Origin: Taudactylus pleione
Taxonomy: Eukaryota > Chordata > Amphibia > Anura > Myobatrachidae
Length of the DNA stretch: 64,000 nucleotides
Reading direction: 5' to 3'
Assembly: GCA_031769625.1 (NCBI GenBank)
Contig: JAUIMM010000548.1
Span: forward strand, 1-64,000
In this document: positions 28,991 to 42,700 of the stretch, piece after piece
Layout: every line of letters starts with the position of its first letter
Position numbering within the stretch: the first letter of the stretch is position 1
Position numbers and translations under genes: made by a program
The notes under the pieces: model-generated
Seen by the model: the letters and a program-made list of their open reading frames with translations, nothing else
What the model was told of the DNA's origin: nothing
Database searches by the model: none

Positions 28991-29803
28991 ACCCGTATTC
29001 AATTAGAGGCAAAAAGTTTTCGCCTGTCTGACTTTCCGCCTCTTTCAGAGGCTGAAATCATTCCGTACGCGTCCCCGGTTTTCACCTAATTGAATTGCAA
29101 AACAGGCGAAAACTGAAATAGGCGAATGCAGAACAGGTGAAAAGTACTGAAAGAATTGGGGAAATCAGTCTGTACCCCCACAAAAAGATGCACTAACATA
29201 GGAAATCAATATAGATGTGTACTAATAGCCCTAATAAAGCTATTTTGGGTACTTAAGTTGTGTAAATTGCTCGATATTATCGTCTTTGTAAAAGTGGTGA
29301 AGAACGGCATAAAGCTGTATTTTTTGGTGAAAAAAGTAGTCCAGTCAAATTTGGGGTACATGAAAATGGGGGCTAGCATATTTTTATGTCTCTAAAGTTA
29401 ACTTTTTAAAAACTTGAAAAATCCACCTGCTGCATGCACCTGCAATCCCAAAAACACCTGACCCATCCTTGGGGACCCCCAAGAAGTCTATTTCGCTACT
29501 TTTTATATTTATCCCCCCACTTTTTAAATTTACACCCCAAAAATTCCATGTCTTTTTTGGGGTGTTCTTAGGTTTTTGTTGCAGATTTGTCCTTTGGAGG
29601 ACTGTCCCATGGGTTCTGAGTCGTTTCCCTACGTTTGCACCCCAAAATAAAGATTTTGCACTTCTTTTCACCGGCTATTCATTGGAGAATCTTTTTTGGC
29701 GAATTCAATGCATCGAGTTTCCGCTTCCGGTAGATGAAATCGTCCTGGAATTGAATTAGGCGAAAAGTTTTTAGATATTTTTGCCCCAAAAAAATACGGC
29801 CCC
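28991..29803. mobile_element. Harbinger-like non-autonomous DNA element
   Basis: The left end reads ACCCGTATTCAATTAG and the right end ATACGGCCCC. These resemble the termini of the element at 37791-38277. A 3-bp ATG flanks both ends (28988-28990 and 29804-29806), consistent with a 3-bp target duplication. GGCGAAAA motifs occur inwards from both ends. I see no transposase gene. It lies in the last intron of the LDLRAD2-like gene. Confidence 0.6.
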
Positions 29804-29822
29804 ATGTAAAAGGTCATATAAG

Positions 29823-29942
29823 AGGTTATGTAATAGGTCCCGAGATTATGGAACCGGCGTGTTTTCTGTGCGCTCGCTGCTAACTTTAATTAGGGAATTG
29901 GTAACACCCCAGTTCCTTATACTCAGAACCTATTACATAACC
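29823..29942. repeat. Short inverted repeat, probable mobile-element remnant
   Basis: GGTTATGTAATAGGT at 29823 is the exact reverse complement of ACCTATTACATAACC at 29928. The arms are 15 bp around a spacer of about 90 bp. No target duplication was identified. Confidence 0.5.
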
Positions 29943-30500
29943 CCCATACACTTGTCCGCGCTTCCTTTCGAGGTCAGTTCTCGGGATAATGGAACAGTCT
30001 GGTTTGCTTCTGTGTTTTTCTCATCCAGTTTGGAGATACTGTAACCATGGGGGGAGGTGTAGACATGAGCTGGGACTTCCCCCTCCCCCACCTCTATATC
30101 CCCCATGCTGTGGGGAGACATTTCCTACAGTGCCTGTAACACTTAATTTCATTTTATTTATCTTTGTTTTATTAAAATTGGCTCCGTTTAGCTGCGGCCT
30201 CTGTGACCGGCGGTTTTACCGAGAGCCTCACTAGTGCCCTGGAAGCAGGGAGGTGCCAGTAACCTCCTCATACCACTGCCGATCAAACTCAGTCATTAGG
30301 ATCCAGGCCTCACACAGACTGCAGGACAGGGATAAATGGGCGGCTGCACCTAAGATGGATGCCCCAGTACCAAGTTTATTTCAGGCCACAATTCCTAATC
30401 CAAATGCAGCCATTCCACCAGGAGGCCAAGCGTTCTCCTGACAGCGTAGTAGAAAGATGATCTCAGCTGGGAGTTGTACATTTACTTATCCTTGCTAGTA

Positions 30501-31323
30501 CAGTGCCGTGCAAAAGTAGTCACCCCCCCCCCCCCTTTGCATTTTTCATGTTTTGTAGCCTCACAATCTGGAATTAGAATGGATTGTGTGAAGGTGTGCA
30601 TCATCTCATTCACAGGACATGCCTACAACTGCAAAGTTGTGTTTTTTTTTATATTGTGAATCAAACAACATTTAGGACAACATATCAGAAAACTTCAGGG
30701 TGCATAACTATTCACCCCCCTAAAGTCAGTACTTTGTCGAGCCACCTTTTGCGGCAATTACAGCGGCAAGTCGCTTTGGATAAGTCTCTATGAGCTTGCC
30801 ACATCTTGCCCCTGGGAATTTTGCTTCGGGGGATCATCAAAGATTTGGAAAAAAAAATTTATAACCCGACCCAGAATTGTAATTCTCAACAACTTTGTCC
30901 CTGACTTGTTTGGAGAGCTCCTTGGTCCTCATGGTGTGAGGCCTCTTGCTTAGTGGTGTTGCAGCCTCTGGGGCCTATCAGAAAAGGTGTCTTTATACTG
31001 ACAGATCATGTGACACTTAGATGTCACACAGGGGGACTTCATTTCACTAATTATGTGACCTCTGAAGGTAATTGGTTGCACCAGAACTTTTGAGGGGCTT
31101 CATAGCAAAGGGGGTGATGACATATGCACATGCCAATTTTCAGAATTTTATTTATAAGATTCTTTTTTATATATATTTTTCTCATTTCACTTCACCAAAT
31201 TACACTATTTTGTGCAGATCCATCACATAAAATTCAGCTTAAAAAAATAAATAAATTACAGGTTGTAATGTAACAAAATAAAGGTAAAAAGCCAAAGGGG
31301 GTGAATACTTTTGCAAGGCACTG
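30501..31323. mobile_element. Tc1/mariner-type non-autonomous transposon
   Basis: The element begins CAGTGCCGTGCAAAAGTAGT and ends with the near-complement (GAATACTTTTGCAAGGCACTG). It is flanked on both sides by TA (30499-30500 and 31324-31325), the target duplication of this superfamily. Its 823 bp include a segment (TACTTTGTCGAGCCACCTTT) typical of widespread fish and amphibian copies. A poly-C run follows the left end. There is no intact transposase frame. Confidence 0.88.
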
Positions 31324-31846
31324 TATGTCTGGGGCGTCAAGTGATTCACTGAAGATGGCTACGCTTCCAGCCTGTGTTACCGAGCACATTGGTAGGAGGT
31401 CTCCAACACAGACCCCTTCAGTGAGGGGCCCCCAGTTCTACTACGAGACAATCGCTTTTCCCTACAAGCAGAGTGGGAAGCCCCTGGCCACGGAATGTCG
31501 CCTGGCAGGCTTTATAGGGATAGTTGGGCAGTCTATCGCAATTCTTACGGTGTAATTGGCCTAATATATCCCCATCCTGCCCTCCCGCTCTCTTTTTCTG
31601 TATGACAGGCAGTGGTTACAGCATTACTGCTCCTTTGCATTAATCATTTTTTTTTTTGTGACAAGTAGAAAATCCTCTCCCACCAATCCCGTGCATTGTG
31701 ACAGTATCAGAGCATGGTGCATACAGAGAAAGGTCACCATTGGCTCAGATTCCGCGTAACAGTAGATTCTTTCTGCTCTGACGGTACGATGTGTGAACTA
31801 CACGGTCTTCTTGCTAAACCTTCTTAATGCAATTCTGTTGCTTCAG

Positions 31847-32097
31847 ACAGGAGACCTTCCGCCTCTTTTCTTTACCTGTATATAATCCTGGGGCTGGTGA
31901 TCGGAGTCGCCCTGCTGTTCTGGTGCTGCTGGTCCCCTGGCTGGTTCATCTGGAGAGTCAGCGCCTGCCGCTTCATTCCCTGCTGCAACTCCTTCTGCGC
32001 CTCATGCCACCTCTGCACCCGAAGCTGCGTCTTCAAGGAGAACAGTCGCCCTAGCAAAGTGACCCCGGAGAACACAGCACCGACCGTGCCCGTGTGA
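31847..32097 (+). CDS. LDLRAD2: Last coding exon of a single-pass membrane protein, probably LDLRAD2
   Basis: The acceptor is TTGCTTCAG at 31838-31846 and the stop is TGA at 32095-32097. The first two bases complete an Asp codon begun in the previous exon. The exon encodes RRPSASF, a hydrophobic membrane segment of about 20 residues (LYLYIILGLVIGVALLF), then WCCWSPGWFIW and a short cytoplasmic tail with many Cys (CRFIPCCNSFCASC), ending TAPTVPV. The juxtamembrane Cys residues are plausible palmitoylation sites (inference). The protein is therefore type I with a short Cys-rich tail. It runs tail-to-tail with HSPG2. The gene name rests on known human gene order and topology; the coding nature is much surer than the name. 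Confidence 0.7.
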
Positions 32098-32219
32098 TAC
32101 TGACCTCTGTGTATAGCGACGCCAAACGCATGGCTGGAAAAGGGGCTCTCCACGAAGCGAGGTAAACTGATGAACCCTATGAACAAGGTTCTGGGGACCC
32201 CTGGTCTGTTCACAAGGAG

Positions 32220-32389
32220 AATAAAACCTGCCCCCCCCCCCCCTGGTGTTGTGAGTACAGTCCTACCTCATCCTAACCACAATCACGGCAGTGGACGTGG
32301 CCACCTGGGAACTCCCATGCATTGGTCGGGCAGCAGGACGCGCCCGGCCAGCTGTATCTTATATTTATTAGCCGTCTGCTCACATTAAA
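32220..32389 (+). promoter_or_regulatory. Candidate polyadenylation signals of the LDLRAD2-like gene
   Basis: AATAAA lies at 32220-32225 and ATTAAA at 32384-32389, both downstream of the TGA at 32097. They would give 3' UTRs of roughly 150 or 310 bp. Which one is used cannot be told from sequence. Confidence 0.5.
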
Positions 32390-33135
32390 TGTTCAACCGT
32401 ATGTCTGTCAACAGAGCGCATAAACATCACCCAATGCATGCATCCATGTCCTGTTATTTATATCCAAATGCAACAGTGACACAACAAGACAACAGTGTTC
32501 CAAAACCTGGTTTATTGGTTGGTTGTGGAACCCAAGGCAGGGATTCAACACAATGACACCCCCCAACCCTAGGGGCTTGGGTTGTAGAATGGAAGTTATG
32601 AGGTCGCCCAATGGAACTGCACACGAGTTGCAGGAACACGTCCTAGTCACATTTATATATGTACCCTCTGTACCAAGAGGATTCAGCATTGTACAGATGA
32701 CCCAACCACACACAGAATGAGGGGGGGACTGCCTTCTCCCAGGCCTTATGGCAGGAGTGGCATTACACATTACACGTCATATGTCCTGTGACGTTTGTTA
32801 GGTCTTTGAAAATGGCAATACTGGCTGCACCCACTGCAATCAGTTTCTAATCCTAGATTAATGGATGTGAAGGCGTTTTGCTGTATTACATCTGCTTAGT
32901 AGACATGAAATCCGTTTGTGCTTTCGGCAACACCGATGGAGATGGGCCGTCAGCTGAGGCTCCAGCGCTGAGATAGGGATCTCGCTGACTGTGCAGTAAT
33001 ATTACCATACACAGCACCACAAGACATACTGTAACTGCAGCTCATGTGGTTTAGGGCAAACCTTATACGTAATAACCAACAACTGTCTGTGACCAGACAG
33101 TATGAGGAAATTGGGTACGCGATCCCTGCACTGAT
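32390..33135. other. Intergenic stretch between convergent genes
   Basis: Only short incidental open frames on both strands. No splice-consistent coding segment, RNA gene or tandem repeat was recognised. Confidence 0.6.
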
Positions 33136-33300
33136 AATGCCAGCGGTCAGAATCCTGGCAGCAAAATCCCGATACATACACGTAAGTGTTCTATCCCTAA
33201 CCGTCCCCTCCTGGCGCCTAACCCTAACCCCCCCTCTATGCTTAACCCTCACTGCTACCATCAGGATTCTGAGTACTGTCAGGATTCCGGTGCTGGCATT
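33136..33300. mobile_element. Small inverted-repeat element (MITE-like)
   Basis: AATGCCAGCGGTCAGAATCC at the left is an imperfect reverse complement of the right end, which closes with GGTGCTGGCATT. The arms are about 24 bp in 165 bp. It contains CCTAACCCTAACCCC, a telomere-like stretch too short to be a telomere. Confidence 0.5.
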
Positions 33301-33859
33301 GTCTGGGATGGTGATCACATCCCATATGAGGTGTACGGTGTGCCAGTCATCCACACGGTCTAGAGTGGTTACTCTTACTCATGAAGACGCCAAGCCTTCT
33401 CCCAGGTTATATAATCACCCACACTGACTCCAGGACAACCTGGAGATTCCAGTAGCTTTTATTTTATCTCTTCTGGGCAACTGACAATTCCTATGGGCGT
33501 TACCTTGTGTACAGCTCACCCAGGACTGGTTCCTGCCAAGTCCTGTAACCCCAAACTGCCCACCGGTCTCCGGGAAGAGTTATATATACACACGAAAGGT
33601 GCAAACACTCTTAGGTCCAAGTTCATTCCATTCCAGCAGGCAGTAACACATAGCAAAAGTATAATAACTTGTTATTAAATCTGGTTTTTTTTTGCCGGAT
33701 CAACATAAACTTACACGTTGGGGGCCCACGCGGTGATGGGACTATTTATGTTGGTCCCTTAGCAGGCAGGACAGAGTTTGACAGATGAAATACTAAGTTA
33801 AAAGCTCAAAAAAATATTTGTAAAGACGTGAAAAAGAGTCCCCCGGGAATAAGCAGACG
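33301..33859. other. Intergenic stretch downstream of HSPG2
   Basis: Between the small element and the likely HSPG2 cleavage site I see no gene. A T-rich run and an isolated TTTATT near 33455 are present but unsupported as a signal. Confidence 0.5.
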
Positions 33860-34893
33860 GTTGGAGAGGAATGATTTTATTGGAAAAAAGTAATTCTGAC
33901 CTGAACTAAGAGTTCATGCACCTTTATAATATACTCAAGTGTGTTAGCTAAATAACATAAATAAGAATTAAAGAAACAAGGCAGCCATGGAGAGATTGGG
34001 GACTCCGATGGCAATATAACAAATGAGATGTTTGATAAACACGACACAGCTCCAACTCCTGTCTTAGGGAGTCTTCTCAAAACACAGGGAGCCCTCCTCA
34101 AAAAAAAAAAAAAAAAAAACCCAACCCACCCTGGGTAGCAGTTGCTCCTTACTTCCTTCAGTATGGACTATGAGGGTAAAACTGCCCCTGTATACGGATA
34201 GACGAGATGTACTGTGAAACCTCTGACTGAGGCAGACTGGTTCCTAAGTCCATCCCAGCGCAATGTACTGCCACAGTTCATAGATCTGAGGTCCAGAAGT
34301 TGTGTTATCTAGAAGGTTGGGCCGTAGGTCTTCAGCGGCCATGGCGTTGCCTTCACCGGTTGCAGTTATTCTGACATAGTTCAACTCACTCCCCCCCCCC
34401 ATTACTTTGGGTCTGAAACATCTCCAGGTCGATATATATAATATATATATACACACACAATAAAAATAACAGATCAGGATTATGACACGGCCTCCGGTGA
34501 ATTGTTCTCACCATGGAGGTTACATTACACATATCTGGATTTGTGTTTTTTGGGTTAGGGGATCTTTTTTTAAAAAACAAAACAAAAACATACATCTGGT
34601 TCAACACATACAAATTTCCTTCATCCAGCAGTAAAACACATGGAAATCTGAAGACCTTAAAAAAAAAAATAATGAAAAAGAAGAAATCCTGTTTAGGTAA
34701 TACAGAAATCTGCAATCCAAATACTCTCTTTAGCACCACCGCTTGTATCTTTGGTAGCAGCAAAAGCACCATGTATATTTATTCTCCATTTCCTCGCTGT
34801 CTTCTTTTTTTTTTTTCTCTTTTGTAAAAAAAAACAAAAAAAAAACCTCTCTGGATTGCCGTAGCGTTGCCGGTGGGGTAACACTGCTCCCGC
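33860..34893 (-). other. HSPG2: HSPG2 3' untranslated region
   Basis: The minus-strand stretch from the stop codon to the likely polyadenylation site. It holds an A run near 34100-34118, TA/CA microsatellite near 34432-34460, and several A- or T-rich runs. Its extent is inferred from the signal position; transcripts would be needed to fix it. Confidence 0.55.
33876..33881 (-). promoter_or_regulatory. HSPG2: HSPG2 polyadenylation signal
   Basis: TTTATT on the plus strand, that is AATAAA on the minus strand, about 1 kb past the HSPG2 stop codon. It is the best-placed canonical signal on this strand; cleavage would fall near 33860. Confidence 0.65.
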
Positions 34894-35066
34894 CTACGAG
34901 GGGCACTCTTTGGTGTTATGACCCGTCTCTGCGTGATGCTTTAAGTCAATGGGCTGCTGCAGTTGGTGAGATGGCCTTGCATTTATTAGCACCACGTTCT
35001 TGATGCACCCAGTAATCCCACTGAGGAACTTGCCTCCAGTCGTCACCTTTACATCAGGCGCCCCAC
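34894..35066 (-). CDS. HSPG2: HSPG2 last coding exon
   Basis: Encodes GAPDVKVTTGGKFLSGITGC, IKNVVLINARPSH and ends HHAETGHNTKECPS with stop TAG at 34894-34896. ITGCIKN and the final Cys-Pro-Ser match the known perlecan C-terminus. Acceptor CCCTTATAG. Confidence 0.97.
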
Positions 35067-38000
35067 CTATAAGGGTCGAGATGAAGAATACAGTGTAATA
35101 CAAACTAGAGTGTGTTTCCCTCTCTTCCTTAGTCGTTTTAGCTCGTCTTTGTAAATCTAAATAAGTTTAGATGGGAAATATCTACTTTGCTGCTATCGAT
35201 AAAAAGCCAATTGACAGGATAATTGAGGTCTAAGAAGCTTTGTCACCCCTGAGTAGCAATGGCTTTCATGAGCAGCAAGAACTGCTGATGGGCACTAGCT
35301 TTGTACACTAGCCACCAGGCTGATCTCGGCATTGTACACTAGCCACCAGACTGATCTCGGCATTGTACACTAGCCACCAGGCTGTTCTCGGCATTCTACA
35401 CTAGCCACCAGACTGATCTCTGCATTGTACACTAACCACCAGACTGATCTCAGCATTGTACACTTGCCACCAGACTGATCTCAGCATTGTACACTTGCCA
35501 CCAGACTGATCTCGGCATTGTACACTAGCCACCAGGCTGTTCTCTGCATTCTACACTAGCCACCAGATTGATCTCAGCATTCTACACTAGCCACCAGACT
35601 GATCTCTGCATTGTACACTAACCACCAAACTGATCTCAGCATTGTACACTTGCCACCAGACTGATCTCGGCATTGTACACTAGCCACCAGACTGATCTCG
35701 GCATTCTACACTAGCCACCAGACTGATCTCTGCATTGTACACTAGCCACCAGGCTGTTCTCTGCATTCTACACTAGCCACCAGATTGATCTTGGCATTCT
35801 ACACTTGCCACCAGACTGATCTCGGCATTGTACACTAACCACCAAACTGATCTCAGCACTGTACACTAGCCACCAGGCTGATCTCAGCATTGTACACTAA
35901 CCACCAAACTGATCTCAGCACTGTACACTAGCCACCAGGCTGATCTCAGCATTCTACACTTGCCACCAGGCTGTTCTCTGCATTCTACACTAGCCACCAG
36001 ATTGATCTCAGCATTCTACACTAGCCACCAGACTGATCTCTGCATTGTACACTAGCCACCAAACTGATCTCAGCATTGTACACTTGCCAACAGGCTGAAC
36101 TCAGCATTGTACACTAACCACCAAACTGATCTCAGCATTGTACACTTGCCACCAGACTGATCTCTGCATTGTACACTTGCCACCAGACTGATCTCTGCAT
36201 TTTACACTAGCCTCCAGACTGATCTCTGCATTGTACACTAGCCACCAGACTGATCTCTGCATTGTACACTAGCCAACAGGCTGATCTCTGCATTGTACAC
36301 TAGCCACCAGACTGATCTCAGCACTGTACACTAGCCAACAGGCTGAACTCAGCATTATACACTAACCACCAGACTGATCTCTGCATTGTACACTAGCCAC
36401 CAGACTGATCTCAGCATTGTACACTAGCCACCAGACTGATCTCTGCATTGTACACTTGCCACCAGACTGATCTCTGCATTGTACACTAGCCACCAGACTG
36501 ATCTCTGCATTGTACACTAGCCACCAGACTGATCTCTGCATTGTACACTAGCCACCAGACTTATCTCCGCTTTCTACGCTAGCCACCAGGCTGATCTCAG
36601 CATTGTACACTAGCCACCAGGCTGATCTCAGCATTGTACACCAGACTGATCGCCGCTTTCTACACTAGCCACCAGACTGATTTCCGCTTTCTACACTAGC
36701 CACCAGGTTGACAGCAACTTCATAGGCTATCCAACAGATTGGGCCTGGCTTTGCACACTAGTCGCTAGGTTAGCCTTAGTTTCATACAATAGCCAATGAG
36801 ACTAATCTTTTTTTTTTTTTTTTTTTTTGTTACAGCAGTCACTAGATTGAGAGTTTTGTACACTAGCCGTTAGTTTGGCCCAGCTTTGTATACCAGCTAT
36901 TAGATGAGCAGATTAATACAGTTTTATTTCTGGTAACAGCCAGAAGCCTGGAACGTAGGATAGGGAAGTGACACTATGTCCTATTTTCTGATGTAATGGG
37001 AATTAGTTCTACCATACCATCTTGATGACCATTAGTTTCCATGTTCTCTTGTGATTACATTGGGAATATTTCTTATATCTACCTTTTTATCCTTTGAGCA
37101 GATAGAGAGGGGGGGTGGATACATCGATGAATGGTGGGCGACACTGCTGCACGCCAACATTTAGTTTGGATGCGTCTCTGCTTTCTGACAATTCGCCGTT
37201 ACTAGGCTTATTTAGCTAAACCTCCACCTGAGCGCACATCATATTGGCCTCTAGGTGGCGGTATAGGCTTTATTATGCTTGTCCTAAACATAGCGCCCCT
37301 ACATGAAATTGGTCTTAATGTCTGTGTGTTACATAGCGGTAACAATGTAAAATGACAGGCAATCAGCGCAGCAGCTCTCGTAGTCTGATCACTTACTATA
37401 CTCCGCACTATGCAGTTACTGTGTCTGTCAATCAGATTTCTATTTATCTTCTGTTTTTATTTTTGAAAAAAAAAAAAAAATGTGAGGAACCTACCGAGAT
37501 ATACTTTTGCCTTTGTGTCCACCATGATATTTTTGCCGGGAGAACCTCCAGAGACCATTTCCTCCCCGTCTACCTGAATAGAGCCGGCTTTCCCTTCCCT
37601 GGCGAGAAGAGACAGCTTATTATTAGGGAGACCTGACAAACGCTGTCCGCAAAAGTTACGGGCAGAGGGACAGGCAGAAAGATAAGGGAATGATGAGGAG
37701 AGAGACAAAGGCAGAATGTATAATTTGGTGGAGGGACAAGGCACTATAGTCACCAATCACAAACACCACGCAAATTTTGCAGCGCACTTAGGGCCGTATC
37801 CAATTAGCGTCGAAAACAGACATTACCGGTGAAAAATGGCCACGCAAATTTTGGAGGAAAAAAAAAAAAGTTGCAAAATAGTTTTAACTTATTGGGTCTG
37901 AGTTTTTGGGGGGCGGTATGGATGCGTCAAGTGTTTTAAACATCGCAGCAGGCGTTTTTTAAAATTGCATTTTTACGACACGAAAATATACAGTACTTGC

Positions 38001-39682
38001 ACCCATTTTAACGTACCCCTCATTTTACAAAAAAAAATTAAAAATAGCTTTCTATTATTTTCAATTTTTTTTTTTTCGCCCAAAATTTGCGCTGTCCTTT
38101 TTCCCCAAAGTATGCAACTTACGATTTTTTTTCCCTGTAATTTATCATTAGGGGGAGGGGGGTTCCAAGGGGTTCTAAAAGAAATCCCCACATTTTTAGC
38201 CAAAAATAGGGATTTTTCTCCAGTTTTTTTTTCTCCATTTCCGCCTGTCCGTTTTTGCCGCTAATTGAATACGGCCCTTAGAATTTAACTGAATAATTTG
38301 TGACCGCAGCTCTAATAGCACTTTGTTTGGGAGGCAATAATCCTCCAAAATCAGTCTCCTCAATGGGGTAACATAGCTGCATGGAAACCCCCGCCAGACC
38401 CCAGGTAACCCCCAGAAAGCAGGGGGGGGGGATCTGCTGCCTCTCACCGGATCGCCGTGACTTTGTGCCATTCTCCATCATTGATGGGATCCTCCGTGAT
38501 GATTTTGGCCTCGCCGCTGCCCAGCTGGTAGCTGTTGGGAACAGGGGTGGTTAGATGGGTGCACAGTATTGGTGCGGCCATAACGCTACTCCATGGAGGT
38601 AACACTCACCTGAAGAGAAGGTGGCCGTCCTTCAGCCCCAGGCTGATAAAGTCCCTCTCTCTGCCGTGTTCTTTTTCCTCCTGCCAAAATAAGAGACCAT
38701 CAGCCAGCTGTCTGCACTGTCCCTACTGGGAGGCAGTGAGAGATTATGAAGGAGTCTAACGCACACAGGTCGCTGTTAGTTATTAGGTGACCGGTAGCAG
38801 ATACAATGTAAATCAGCCGGTTGTAATATGGAGTGTGCGGCAGATAGACGATCACACGCAAAGCTTTATCCTGCCGATACTCCATGTAGATCATAGTCCC
38901 AGCTGTACAAAGTCTCAACCAGCGAGGTCATTTGGTTATGACTGCGGTACATGTGGACAGATTAGGTACGTGAACGCTCCTGTGTGCCCACATCTCGCCG
39001 TCGGCCACATTACATGCTCAGAAGTAAATGAGAATATCCCGCTGTAATCAGAGGCTGCAGCGTCTATGGAGGCGCTCTGCCCCAATCACCTGTGGATGTA
39101 GCCGTTATCACGATCAGCGCACAATTGCTCCAGCTCTGTACTTGGCGCAAGAGTTCAGTCTGAAACCAGCCAAATTTCTGCGTAGGCGCAACTCAGCATC
39201 GCACCGTGGTTCCGCCTGCACCCCCGAGCACACGTATTCTACACTTACTCAGTTACCCCTACTATGTCGCATGTAGCGATGTGCACCCCTAGGTGCTGAA
39301 AGCTGTGTATACAGGCGCACGCGCAGTAGGCAAAGATAACAATATCAGTCCTCCGAGCGGACTTGCGTGTAACGGTCAGGCCCATTGCGCACAGGACAAG
39401 CAGCTCTCTCAGTAGTCATCACATCTCACTCAGTAATTATTGTCTGTCTGTCTGTCCTGCACTTTAGTCTGTTAGTTGGACACGATGCCACCTACAGGCG
39501 TCCCATCTGGGGCTCTGAGACATGCCAGGAACCACTCACCATTCCCTGCCACAGAATCACACCGTTTGTAGTAGTGGTGCGGATCTCGAGCTCAATGGTT
39601 TCCGGAGAATCCGGGCGACTGAAATGAAAACAGCAGCGTTTACAACAGCAGGCGGATGTGGTGTAACTGCACTTCCGCACAT

Positions 39683-39759
<77 letters not shown>

Positions 39760-42700
39760 TCCTACCTCCTGGGAAACATTTGTCTTGGGAGGGCTATGAA
39801 AGAATCATCAGAGAAGTAGGATCCGTAAACTCCTGGCGCGTCTGTAAAACAATCGGACATGGAAAGAGAAGCTTATTGGCTGGAGGGGAGGAACATTATC
39901 CTAATGAGCCAGTCAGTTGGGAGTCCACATGGCAAGGCTTAGTAGCCGATCCCAGCACAACAGTACAAGATGGTGGTAAGGAAGGATATTGCTCGGAGAG
40001 CATGGTCTGGGATATTGCACATTCTATTGCTAATCTTTTATACAGTATCTGGATATATTTGAGGTAAAGTTAAAATTGTTTTGTGTTAATAATATTTGAC
40101 AACAATAGCTAATTATTATCTCTTCAGTAGATCCGCCAAAAATAAGGTATATGGATGAACACGCATTATGGGATACATATTCAGTCCAATCCATACAGGT
40201 TAGTGTAAGAAATTATAATATCCCAGATCACTTTCTAGTGGCAAATATAGGAAAACAGAGAGAAAGGGAAAATAACAAAATAAATTGGGGATACAATACC
40301 GTTCCCCCCACTCCCTTCGTGCACGCCGTCATCCAGATTTGCCGCTGTTGCGCCTGTACAAGTGCAAATAAGCTCGTTAAGACAACACCACAAACTTGGC
40401 CAAGCGTCTAAACTACGAAAAACACTGCGGACACCGTGATAGGGCGAGTTCTGCCGCCATGGGTGATGAAGAGGTCTGGCGGACATCAAATCGAGGAGAG
40501 GGGCAATGTGGTCACTGCTGTACAGAATGGTATTGTAGTTGTGTCTGGCGGGGATGATGGGTGGTGTTTGGGCTTGGCATTATAAAGGGTCAGTAAGAGG
40601 CAATTCTCCCGTTCTCATGTCACTAATGTGTATATCAGCGACAGTGCGACATGTGAAAAGGTTTCCTCTCATTTGCAGAGAGGAACAAATGCGTAGACTG
40701 CTGTATGTGTCATCTGATTTACAACGCTCGACTGGGCAGCTATCATCTACATCACTAAGTCACCGGTATTTCTGGCTGGTCTGCGCAGCGGGCATTCCTC
40801 ACCTTGCTCGCACAATGTTCCAGAGAAGCCCTCTGGGCAGTGACATCTGTTGTCCTTGCAGATGCCACCGTTGATGCAGGGGTTGTGTATCTGGCAGCGA
40901 TCCTCGTGAGATTCACAGCGATCACCTAGACGATGTAGGAAAACATAGATGGCACAAGTTCTGGGCGCAGTCTGATCCGGTGGAGGGATACAATAAGCAG
41001 TATAACCCATAGCAACCGATCAATGCTGATCGGAACATCGAAACATAGGGGTAAATACTAAGATGGGAGTTCTATTAAGTGATGTTGCCCATAGCAACCA
41101 ATCAGACTCCACTTCTCATTTATCTAGCACCTTCTAGAAGATAATACCTGGAATCTGATTGGTTGCTATGGGCAACATCACTTCTTAATAGAACTCCCAT
41201 CTTCGTAAATTTACCCCACAGGATTTGACGGCAGATATGAACCATTTGGCACATATTGTCGGGGCTTATGGTTACAGCACCAGTACCCAGAATTAGCCGC
41301 AGCCGGTGCTATCATTTCTGGTTCCCGATGTAGGTGCTCACGCTATTCATAAATTATTTCTTTTCATTCAGTGTTTAAATCTGGATTTAAAGTCATTTAA
41401 TCCAGAAATTATAAACCAATTCCTGACACTGTCCTGCAGAGCCGTAACTAGACTTTTTGGTGCCCTGTGCCAGAAAGAGCATTGGCGCCCCCCTCATTTT
41501 TCAAAGGGATATAATGCACCCAAAAAAGGGGAATGGCTTCATGGGAAAGGGCCAGGGACATAATATAGTGCACCTGAGAGAGGGCCATGGCCTCATGGGG
41601 AAGGGCCAGGGAAGAGATAGGGGAGGCCAGGAGATGCTGGGGATAAATAGGAACATAATATAGTGCACCTGAGAGAGGGCCATGGCCTCATGGGGAAGGG
41701 CCAGGGAAGAGATAGGGGAGGCCAGGAGATGCTGGGGATAAATAGGGACATAATATAGTGCACCTGAGAGAGGGCCATGGCCTCATGGGGAAGGGCCAGG
41801 GAAGAGATAGGGGAGGCCAGGAGATGCTGGGGATAAATAGGGACATAATATAGTGCACCTGAGAGAGGGCCATGGCCTCATGGGGAAGGGCCAGGGAAGA
41901 GATAGGGGAGGCCAGGAGATGCTGGGGATAAATAGGGACATAATATAGTGCACCTGAGAGAGGGCCATGGCCTCATGGGGAAGGGCCAGGGAAGAGATAG
42001 GGGAGGCCAGGAGATGCTGGGGATAAATAGGGACATAATATAGTGCACCTGAGAGAGGGCCATGGCCTCATGGGGAAGGGCCAGGGAAGAGATAGGGGAG
42101 GCCAGGAGATGCTGGGGATAAATAGGGACATAATATAGTGCACCTGAGAGAGGGCCATGGCCTCATGGGGAAGGGCCAGGGAAGAGATAGGGGAGGCCAG
42201 GAGATGCTGGGGATAAATAGGGACATAATATAGTGCACCTGAGAGAGGGCCATGGCCTCATGGGGAAGGGCCAGGGAAGAGATAGGGGAGGCCAGGAGAT
42301 GCTGGGGATAAATAGGGACATAATATAGTGCACCTGAGAGAGGGCCATGGCCTCATGGGGAAGGGCCAGGGAAGAGATAGGGGAGGCCAGGAGATGCTGG
42401 GGATAAATAGGGACATAATATAGTGCACCTGAGAGAGGGCCATGGCCTCATGGGGAAGGGCAAGGGAAGAGATAGGAGAGGCCAGGAGATGCTGGGGATA
42501 AATAGGGACATAATATAGTGCACCTGAGAGAGGGCCATGGCCTCATGGGGAAGGGCAAGGGAAGAGATAGGAGAGGCCAGGAGATGCTGGGGATAAATAG
42601 GGACATAATATAGTGCACCTGAGAGAGGGCCATGGCCTCATGGGGAAGGGCCAGGGAAGAGATAGGGGAGGCCAGGAGATGCTGGGGATGAAATAAGAGG

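Noticed and set aside
29384..29759. 95- and 96-codon frames on opposite strands
   Set aside because: They lie inside the Harbinger-like element, overlap each other antisense and resemble no transposase.
33190..33250. Interstitial telomere repeat (CCTAACCCTAACCC)
   Set aside because: Only about two and a half telomere units, inside a small inverted-repeat element.
34386..34884. Short frames on both strands in the HSPG2 3' UTR
   Set aside because: Low-complexity Phe/Lys-rich frames from A and T runs.
39522..40067. 181-codon plus-strand frame with a Tyr-Ile run
   Set aside because: It runs through the TA microsatellite and lies antisense to HSPG2 exons.
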